From: Bacteriovoracaceae bacterium
GTDB lineage: Bacteria; Bdellovibrionota; Bacteriovoracia; Bacteriovoracales; Bacteriovoracaceae
Reading direction: 5' to 3'
Length of the DNA: 5,529 nt
Assembly: GCA_023146355.1 (NCBI GenBank)
Contig: JAGLCH010000040.1
Location: forward strand, 1-5,529
The notes under the pieces are model-generated. The model was not told the DNA's origin and searched no databases. It saw only the letters and a program-made list of their open reading frames with translations. Of the stretch, positions 1 through 4,749 are shown one piece after another (the stretch's first letter is position 1; each line of letters opens with the position of its first letter). The position numbers were made by a program, and so were the translations under genes.

Positions 1-6
1 AAAAAT

Positions 7-41
7 AAAAAGCCCCATCTATAATAAAGATGGGGCTTTTT
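7..41. terminator. Bidirectional rho-independent terminator
   Basis: A perfect 10-bp inverted repeat (arms 11-20 and 28-37, loop of 7 bases at 21-27) with a GC-rich core is flanked by A residues on the left and a T run at 37-42 on the right. The A/T flanks extend the pairing to 7-41. Read on either strand it gives a stable hairpin followed by a U-rich tract. It lies 22 bases beyond the stop codon of the minus-strand gene at 64-492, so that gene is its clearest client. It probably also ends a plus-strand transcript entering from the left of the window. Confidence 0.9.
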
Positions 42-86
42 TATGTACTAAAATTTAATACTTCTATTTATTATGTACTAAAATTT
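41..86. repeat. 16-base direct repeat at the 3' end of the 64-492 gene
   Basis: A 16-base sequence beginning TTATGTACTAAAA occurs perfectly at 41-56 and again at 71-86, a period of exactly 30 bases. The second copy encodes the final residues (KILVH and part of N) of the minus-strand protein. The first copy lies between that gene's TAG stop and the terminator. Because 30 is a multiple of three, the outer copy is in the same reading frame as the gene but is cut off from it by the TAG (64-66) and a further in-frame TAA (58-60). This looks like a small tandem duplication of the gene's tail. Confidence 0.75.
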
Positions 87-492
87 TATTTCCAGTTTGG
101 AAAAGGATATCTAATTTATCAGCTTCCATAGTCGCTTCAACAACTCCCATCCCAAACTTAGGATGATCAATTATATCACCAATTACAAACTGACTCTTAG
201 GAGAGTACTTTTGTGGTTCGTTTTTACTCCCCATAACATCAGCTTGCCACTTGTTTTCAAGAAGCTCAGCTTTAGCGCTAGCAGATTTTCGCCCTGGAGA
301 GGTGCTCTTTTTTCGTGTTGCTTTCTTTGCAGCAGCATTGGGATCTTTATAGGCATGAACGCCTTTGCAGGTATTACACATTACCTTTCCAACAGTATTG
401 ATATCTTTCATCACAGTAATCGTGTGCGAAAGTGCCATTTTACATTTATTGCAGTAGGAGAGAATGTCTTTTCCAGCGGAAACTTGAGACAT
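64..492 (-). CDS. Zinc-ribbon protein with UvrD/PcrA-like C-terminal Tudor-type segment
   Basis: The product is 142 residues and its function is not established. The sequence shows a four-cysteine metal site near the N-terminus (C14-x2-C17 and C39-x2-C42, with H46 nearby), which should bind zinc. A basic, Ala/Ser/Lys-rich linker of low complexity follows at about 52-75. The C-terminal part at about 100-140 contains GDIIDHPKFGMGVV followed by alternating hydrophobic strands. That resembles the small beta-barrel at the C-terminus of UvrD/PcrA helicases (pattern G-D-x-V-x-H-P-x-F-G-x-G-x-V), which is known to contact RNA polymerase. No helicase or signal peptide is present, so it is probably a cytoplasmic, nucleic-acid- or polymerase-associated protein; that role is inference. 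The ATG start is supported by AAAGG at 500-504 (minus strand), 7 bases upstream. It is divergent from uvrC and ends at the hairpin terminator at 7-41. Existence as a gene is well supported; the domain reading is moderate. Confidence 0.75.
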   Translation of the reverse strand: MSQVSAGKDILSYCNKCKMALSHTITVMKDINTVGKVMCNTCKGVHAYKDPNAAAKKATRKKSTSPGRKSASAKAELLENKWQADVMGSKNEPQKYSPKSQFVIGDIIDHPKFGMGVVEATMEADKLDILFQTGNKILVHNK

Positions 493-573
493 GATAGAAC
501 CTTTATTTTAGTGTTAAACTGAAGCTACAAGGTTATTGAAATAATAGATTAAAGTAAAGGGATCATTTTTTCC
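493..573. promoter_or_regulatory. Divergent intergenic region with ribosome binding sites for both genes
   Basis: These 81 bases must hold the promoters for the minus-strand zinc-ribbon gene and for uvrC. Shine-Dalgarno-like sequences are visible on both sides: AAAGG (504 to 500, minus strand) 7 bases before one ATG, and AAAGGG (556-561) 12 bases before the uvrC ATG, a rather long spacing. Possible -10 elements are AATAAT at 540-545 (plus) and TATTAT at 546 to 541 (minus), which overlap each other. Neither has a convincing -35 at the right distance, so promoter positions are uncertain. Confidence 0.45.
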
Positions 574-2271
574 ATGAAAAAACAGAAATTATTTGAGAAA
601 GCAAAGGATTTGCCGATTAAGCCTGGTTGCTACTTGATGAAAAACAGTCGAGGCGATGTTATTTATGTCGGAAAGGCAAAATCACTGAAAAGTCGCGTTA
701 GCAGCTACTTCTCAGGGGCTGAGAAAGACAAAAAAACCACTATTCTAGTGGGACATATTAGCGATTTTGAGTTCATTTTAGTTGCCTCAGATGCAGAAAG
801 TTATGTTCTAGAAAATAACTTAATTAAGAAACATTCACCAAAATATAATATTCGGCTAAAAGACGACAAGTCTTACCCATATGTTTATTTAGACTTGGGC
901 GAAAAATATCCTCGCATTGAGTATAAAAGGAAATTTAAGCGTAAGAGCTCTATGGAGATTTTTGGGCCATTTACTACAGGAAGCAACGTTAAGGAAGTTG
1001 TGAAGCTTTTGCGCAAGCTATTCTACGTGAGAGATTGTTCTAATCGTCAATTAAAATCCAGAAAAAGGCCCTGTCTTCTATTCCAAATGGACCAGTGCCA
1101 AGGACCCTGTGTTAGTAAGGTTTCCGAGGCCGAATATAGTCGACATATTTCTAAAATAGTTCAGTTTTTCTGCGGTAGGCCTGAGCCTACCCTGATGGCA
1201 CTAGAAGAGCGGATGCAGAACTATGCAGAGATAGAAGAATTTGAGAAAGCAGCATCTATTAGAGACTCTATTAAAAGATTAGAAGAGTTTGTCTCCCAGT
1301 CGGTGCAGCAAAATGCCGAGGATTTAAAAGGAGAGAGGTCTCTTGATGTTATCGGTTTCTATAAAGGTGATGAGGAAGTTGAACTATCATTTTTCATTGT
1401 TCGAAATGGAATACTACTGGGGAGTAAGAACTTTTCTTTCAGAGGGCTAGTGAGTGATAGTAATCTTGATGAGGAGATTGAAAGATATATTCTTCAGTAC
1501 TATGAAAAAACAAATGATTCTATCCCTAAGAGAATTGTTATTTCTTTTGAGCGAAATAGAAGGGATCTCTTTGGCGAGGCCCTTAACCTTCTGCTCAATG
1601 AGCGCTCTCCTCACAAAGTTCGATTCTCTGGTAGCAATGGAACATTTAAGTCTATTTCCGGGCTAGTAGATCAACAAGCAAAAGAGTATCAGCGAGTTCG
1701 TCTCTCCCATCAAGAATCGATCTATTCAGGCTTAAAACGTCTTGGCGAATTACTTGGAATGAGTGAGAGGCCAGTTGTTCTTGAGTGTTACGATATTGCT
1801 GTTTGGAGCGGAAGCTCTCCTACTGCCTCACAGGTCGTTTTTCACGAGGGGCGCCCAGATCGATCTGCTTACCGCCATTTTCATATGGAGGAGCGAGAAG
1901 AGGGAAATAACGACTTTGAGATGATGAAAGAGGTGCTTACTCGAAGAATGGCCCATGGAGTTCTTCCTGATGCCTTTATTGTTGATGGAGGGAAAGGACA
2001 AATAAACTCGTTTGTCTCTGTGCTAAGAGATTTGGGGCTTGATATTCCTGTTGCGGGCATAGCTAAGGAAAGGACAACTAGTGACTTCAAATCGAAAGAA
2101 GTTGAGAAGAGTGAAGAGAGGCTAGTCATTCCTGGAAGGAGTAACTCTTATCCTCTAAGAAAGAATCCGGCACTTTTTAGAATTTTGGTTGAGATGAGAG
2201 ATGAGGCACATCGCTTCTCAAGAAGGCTTCACCACAAGGCAGAGTTGAAGAGGATTATTCCAGGTATTTAA
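574..2271 (+). CDS. uvrC: UvrABC system protein C (excision nuclease), lacking C-terminal HhH domain
   Basis: UvrC is the nuclease of nucleotide excision repair. It binds UvrB at a lesion and cuts 3' and then 5' of it in the cytoplasm. The N-terminal GIY-YIG domain (about 14-95) has Y20, Y31, K34, R41, E80 and N92 at the spacing of the Thermotoga enzyme's 3'-incision residues. C155, C167, C175 and C179 match the spacing of the Fe-S ligands described for E. coli UvrC. A UVR (UvrB-binding) motif lies at about 204-239. The RNase H-like 5'-incision domain keeps D407, D447, D471 and H546. At 565 residues it is shorter than the usual roughly 600: it ends at IPGI, where the first helix-hairpin-helix would begin, so the tandem HhH DNA-binding domain is missing. 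The start is the only sensible ATG, placing the GIY-YIG domain 13 residues in. It is divergent from the 64-492 gene and convergent with the 2277-2495 gene. Confidence 0.97.
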   Translation: MKKQKLFEKAKDLPIKPGCYLMKNSRGDVIYVGKAKSLKSRVSSYFSGAEKDKKTTILVGHISDFEFILVASDAESYVLENNLIKKHSPKYNIRLKDDKSYPYVYLDLGEKYPRIEYKRKFKRKSSMEIFGPFTTGSNVKEVVKLLRKLFYVRDCSNRQLKSRKRPCLLFQMDQCQGPCVSKVSEAEYSRHISKIVQFFCGRPEPTLMALEERMQNYAEIEEFEKAASIRDSIKRLEEFVSQSVQQNAEDLKGERSLDVIGFYKGDEEVELSFFIVRNGILLGSKNFSFRGLVSDSNLDEEIERYILQYYEKTNDSIPKRIVISFERNRRDLFGEALNLLLNERSPHKVRFSGSNGTFKSISGLVDQQAKEYQRVRLSHQESIYSGLKRLGELLGMSERPVVLECYDIAVWSGSSPTASQVVFHEGRPDRSAYRHFHMEEREEGNNDFEMMKEVLTRRMAHGVLPDAFIVDGGKGQINSFVSVLRDLGLDIPVAGIAKERTTSDFKSKEVEKSEERLVIPGRSNSYPLRKNPALFRILVEMRDEAHRFSRRLHHKAELKRIIPGI

Positions 2272-2276
2272 TAATA

Positions 2277-2495
2277 TTAATTTAAAACGTGAACTTTTTT
2301 ACACGATCCACTGCCACATTCTGGACAGCGTGCTGACTCTTGTACGACAAGGTTCTTGTAGTCAGACATATGTGAAAAAATAAGTTTTGCGCCACAAATT
2401 TTACAGTCGTCAATTTGCTTCTTTACCTGAATTGCATCGCCGAAGTATTCTTCAAATTTTTCGAACTTGAAATCAGTGTAGTTATTAAGCGCCAT
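2277..2495 (-). CDS. Small zinc-ribbon protein of unknown function
   Basis: The product is 72 residues and I do not recognise a named family. It has an aromatic and acidic N-terminal third (about 8-20, FKFEKFEEYF), then two cysteine pairs, C31-x2-C34 and C57-x2-C60, with an extra C65. Spacing of 22 residues between the pairs is typical of a zinc ribbon. The second pair reads CPEC, as in many small rubredoxin-like or DksA-unrelated ribbon proteins. There is no signal peptide or membrane segment, so it should be cytoplasmic. The ATG is supported by TAAGGA (minus strand, 2507 to 2502) with a 6-base spacer. Its stop codon lies only 5 bases from that of uvrC, so the two genes are tightly convergent. 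It could bind nucleic acid or a protein partner; nothing here decides which. The clear ribosome binding site and paired cysteines argue that it is real. Confidence 0.7.
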   Translation of the reverse strand: MALNNYTDFKFEKFEEYFGDAIQVKKQIDDCKICGAKLIFSHMSDYKNLVVQESARCPECGSGSCKKVHVLN

Positions 2496-2689
2496 TATAT
2501 GTCCTTAGTATCTCTATTATTAAGCGGTCTATTAACCTCATCGGGCATATATCAATTGAATTAAAACTTTCTGTGTATTTGAGGAAATTGGGCATATTTT
2601 TTCCCATGCATAATTTACCTCTAAGGTGAGTTCATTTAGTGAAGCAACTCAATGGACTATTAGGTGATTAACCGCTATCCTAGAGGCCT
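2496..2689. promoter_or_regulatory. Divergent intergenic region, weak plus-strand promoter candidate
   Basis: This 194-base AT-rich spacer separates the minus-strand zinc-ribbon gene from the plus-strand UDG-like gene, so it should contain a promoter for each. On the plus strand, TTGGGC at 2588-2593 could be a -35, with CATAAT at 2609-2614 (15-base gap) or TAATTT at 2611-2616 (17-base gap) as a -10. These are weak matches and would give a leader of about 70 bases. A short word, GGGCATAT, occurs at both 2543-2550 and 2591-2597 (last base lost), and an ACCT/AGGT mini-palindrome lies at 2617-2627. No RNA gene, small ORF with a ribosome site or terminator stands out. Confidence 0.3.
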
Positions 2690-3487
2690 ATGAAAGACCA
2701 TTTTGACCGCCTTAGAGACATTTCAGTTAAGTTTGACTCCAAAGACTTGGAGTACAGCTCATGCTTTGAATCAGCACTATTTCCCCTCCCTCCTTGGGAG
2801 CTTGAAACTGCTGAGGAAGTGTTGCCTATCTCAACGGGAGCTGAGCGGAGTGAAAAAGAGAAGACTATCGTTTCTCTCGAGAAGTTTGTAGAAAAAGAGA
2901 CTAAAAATATACCTGTTGGGGAAGAAAAAAAAGTTGCCTTCGCCGGTGGTGAGGTAGCAATTTCCACTACGGCCTGTGAAATAGTTCATCAGCTACAGGG
3001 AAGCGCTCCGGATTTGGTATCTAATAAGCTTTTGGCCGTTTTTCTCGGTGATCTTATCCCATCTGATGAAAATGATGAGAAGGTTAATCAGATCAATGGG
3101 ACCCTTTCACGAATGATAAGTGCTATGAATCTTTCTGATGGTGAGTTTGAGCGCAAGTCTAGCCTTCGCTATGCCATCGATGAAGATGATGAAGTAAAGA
3201 GCAAAGAGGTTATTGATCAATTTTTTACCTATATCTATTCGCACCAAATTAAGGTCGTTTTGACTTTTGGAGGACTAGATTCTCGCTCACTTATTGGAAA
3301 AAGGGACCGCTTAGCTCGTATCCACGGGAAATTCATTCAAAAGAAAATCTCATTTTCAGATGGAACAAGCTACCTATTTAATATTGTTCCCATATTTCAT
3401 CCAGCATACCTTAGGGTTAATCCGAAGATGAAAAAAACCACATGGGAAGACCTTCAGAGAGTTATGCGCTTCTTAAATAAGTATTAA
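2690..3487 (+). CDS. Degenerate uracil-DNA-glycosylase-superfamily protein
   Basis: The product is 265 residues. The C-terminal half resembles family 4-type uracil-DNA glycosylases. A VVLTFGGLDSRSLIG segment (189-203) stands where such enzymes have a V-x-x-x-L-G-x-x-A-x-x-L-L-G strand and helix. H212-G213 sits near the conserved R-G, and HPAYLRVNPKMKK (237-249) followed by WEDL (252-255) matches the hallmark leucine-loop region. The first motif, normally GEAPG, appears only as G120-D121-L-I-P with acidic residues after it. The Fe-S cysteines are absent: only C25 and C96 exist. The first 110 residues are an acidic, proline-containing extension without recognisable domain. It may therefore be an inactive or repurposed relative, perhaps a DNA-binding factor; glycosylase activity should not be assumed. 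AGAGG precedes the ATG with only 3 bases between, and an in-frame TAG at 2681-2683 blocks any earlier start. Cytoplasmic, apparently monocistronic. Confidence 0.72.
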   Translation: MKDHFDRLRDISVKFDSKDLEYSSCFESALFPLPPWELETAEEVLPISTGAERSEKEKTIVSLEKFVEKETKNIPVGEEKKVAFAGGEVAISTTACEIVHQLQGSAPDLVSNKLLAVFLGDLIPSDENDEKVNQINGTLSRMISAMNLSDGEFERKSSLRYAIDEDDEVKSKEVIDQFFTYIYSHQIKVVLTFGGLDSRSLIGKRDRLARIHGKFIQKKISFSDGTSYLFNIVPIFHPAYLRVNPKMKKTTWEDLQRVMRFLNKY

Positions 3488-3493
3488 TATTAC

Positions 3494-3522
3494 TTGAGTA
3501 TTTTTAAGCGCGGCGTTAAAAT
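3494..3522 (+). promoter_or_regulatory. Sigma70-type promoter for the SpoIID-amidase operon
   Basis: TTGAGT (3494-3499; four of six consensus -35 bases) and TAAAAT (3517-3522; five of six -10 bases) are separated by exactly 17 bases. Transcription should start near 3529-3530, leaving a leader of about 45 bases before the TTG at 3575. It begins 7 bases after the stop codon of the UDG-like gene, with no terminator in between, so some read-through from upstream is possible. An AT-rich palindrome (TTTTAA at 3502-3507, TTAAAA at 3516-3521) overlaps the spacer and -10 and could serve as an operator, though this is speculative. Confidence 0.6.
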
Positions 3523-3527
3523 AAATC

Positions 3528-3547
3528 AATCGACATGATTGTCGGTT
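3528..3547 (+). other. Predicted 5' leader hairpin
   Basis: Arms 3528-3535 and 3540-3547 can pair over 8 base pairs (one a G-U pair) around a four-base UGAU loop. The hairpin would sit at or within a base or two of the predicted 5' end of the operon transcript and ends about 14 bases before the Shine-Dalgarno sequence. Such 5' hairpins can slow mRNA decay; the alternative is a DNA operator, since CGACA/TGTCG is a perfect 5-base inverted repeat. There is no following T run, so it is not a terminator. Confidence 0.4.
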
Positions 3548-3574
3548 AGTACCAATCCATGGAAAGGAGAGGAC

Positions 3575-4747
3575 TTGCTTAGGACTAGCTTTAAATTGAT
3601 ACTTGCAGCACTACTGTCGCTGTATGCGTTTACAACTGTATATGGGGCCACTTTTACTCCCAAAATTCGCGTTCGTATTGCCAAGAATATTTCAGTTGTC
3701 TCTATTTCAGGGATGGATCTCAATCGAAAATTTATCTCAGACCAATCGGTTAAGCATTATGCTGGCAGGAAGCGAATTAAATTCAACTGTCAAAATATTG
3801 ATTATAAAAAGTATCAGAAAAAAGGTGCGATTCGCTTAGTTTCAGTTAATTCTGATACTGGGTTGGTTACATTTGGAGAAGAAAAATATAGTGGAAAAAT
3901 TCTGATCACAACCTCCGATGATTTTAAGAGCTGTGATGTCATCAACGAAGTAGATATTGAAAGTTACATCAGCTCGCTACTCGCCAAAGAAATGAATGGC
4001 ACTTGGCCTGTTGAAGCACTAAAGGCACAGGCGGTTGCTGCTAGAACATATGCAATTTATAAAATCCGACAGAGGCAGTTTGCAAAAAAGAGAGGTCGTG
4101 CCAAAGTTTATGACATTGAAAACTCAGAAAAACATCAAGTCGGTGGACATTTCTTTGACGCGACAGTGAATACATTAGATGCAGCTCGGGGAACTAGAGG
4201 ACAGGTGTTACTCACCAAGGCCGGTAATCTAACTGAAACTTTCTTTCATGCAAGTTGTGGTGGTCAAACAAAAACTCCCGATCAGGTTTGGAGCAATATT
4301 GTTGAGGGCTATACTTCAGTAAAATGTCCGCGCTGTAAAAAATCAGACAAGCAATCATATATAAAGAAAATAACTCGCAAAAGATTTGTTAGCTTTTTGT
4401 CATGGGCCTCTAAGAATAAATTTATCCCTTTTTCGAAAAATATTCAAAGATTTGTAGTTGCACCCGACCGTCTAAAGAATAGTAAGATGCGTGTTTATGT
4501 TGATAGTAAGGTTTACATTTTAGAAAAGTCATTATTAAGGCGTTACTTTGGACGGTTTGTTATTCCATCAAACCACTTTGTGATTTCACTTGAAGATGAT
4601 ATCCTTGTTGTCATCGGAAAGGGCCATGGCCATGGAGTTGGCATGTGTCAGCTTGGCGCTCTGCAAATGGCCAGGGATGGAAGGACATACAACTCTATTT
4701 TGTATCACTACTTTCCAAATCATGTACTAAAGAAGATTTTTAAATAA
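3575..4747 (+). CDS. Exported SpoIID/LytB-domain peptidoglycan glycan-strand cleaving protein
   Basis: SpoIID of Firmicutes is a lytic transglycosylase that cuts glycan strands already stripped of stem peptides; this protein has the same domain. I choose the TTG at 3575, giving 390 residues. It follows AAAGGAGAGG (3563-3572) and starts directly with a signal peptide: MLRTSFK, a hydrophobic core at 8-19 and likely cleavage near 24-25. The domain shows a glutamate in the AKEM motif (E139, equivalent to the catalytic Glu), then WPVEALKAQAVAARTYA (144-160). HASCGG (C228) with CPRC (C251, C254) follows, a cysteine set common in LytB-type members and probably a zinc site. Near the C-terminus is the glycine-rich GKGHGHGVGMCQLGA stretch (348-362). 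The final residues Y-H-Y-F-P also fit the family. It should act in the periplasm. Its stop overlaps the start of the amidase gene, indicating an operon and a shared substrate pathway. Spore formation should not be inferred. Confidence 0.92.
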   Translation: MLRTSFKLILAALLSLYAFTTVYGATFTPKIRVRIAKNISVVSISGMDLNRKFISDQSVKHYAGRKRIKFNCQNIDYKKYQKKGAIRLVSVNSDTGLVTFGEEKYSGKILITTSDDFKSCDVINEVDIESYISSLLAKEMNGTWPVEALKAQAVAARTYAIYKIRQRQFAKKRGRAKVYDIENSEKHQVGGHFFDATVNTLDAARGTRGQVLLTKAGNLTETFFHASCGGQTKTPDQVWSNIVEGYTSVKCPRCKKSDKQSYIKKITRKRFVSFLSWASKNKFIPFSKNIQRFVVAPDRLKNSKMRVYVDSKVYILEKSLLRRYFGRFVIPSNHFVISLEDDILVVIGKGHGHGVGMCQLGALQMARDGRTYNSILYHYFPNHVLKKIFK

Positions 4748-4749
4748 TG
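4745..4749 (+). other. TAATG stop-start overlap (translational coupling)
   Basis: The TAA of the SpoIID-like gene (4745-4747) and the ATG of the amidase gene (4747-4749) share one base. The only upstream Shine-Dalgarno-like sequence is a purine run at 4729-4735, 11 bases away and not a strong match. Re-initiation by ribosomes finishing the upstream gene would keep the two enzymes in a fixed ratio. Confidence 0.8.

Noticed and set aside
163..522. Plus-strand open frame of 119 codons across the zinc-ribbon gene
   Set aside because: It is the antisense shadow of the 64-492 gene, which has cysteine pairs, a ribosome site and a terminator; the plus-strand product has no recognisable domain.
1881..2129. 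Minus-strand open frame inside uvrC
   Set aside because: It lies opposite the conserved UvrC nuclease region, with serine-rich low-complexity translation and no supporting context.
2272..2500. A frameshifted remnant of the UvrC HhH domain after the stop codon
   Set aside because: The downstream plus-strand translation I examined shows no helix-hairpin-helix glycine motifs, and the region is occupied by a plausible minus-strand gene.
2680..2967. Minus-strand open frame overlapping the start of the UDG-like gene
   Set aside because: It overlaps the 5' part of a larger gene with a recognisable C-terminal domain, and its translation is serine-rich without any motif.
3539..3574. In-frame TTG at 3539 as the start of the SpoIID-like protein (402 residues)
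   Set aside because: It has no ribosome binding site, would lie about 10 bases from the predicted transcript start inside a hairpin, and adds 12 polar residues before the signal peptide. The strong Shine-Dalgarno at 3563-3572 serves TTG 3575.
3535..3582. Short ATG frames at 3535 and 3559 as possible leader peptides
   Set aside because: They encode only 4 and 7 codons; the first has no ribosome binding site and lies in the hairpin, and the second begins before the Shine-Dalgarno that serves the main gene.
4722..4731. Ten-base match (ATGTACTAAA) to the repeat at 41-86
   Set aside because: It is short, AT-rich, falls in coding sequence and has no flanking similarity, so chance is the simplest explanation.
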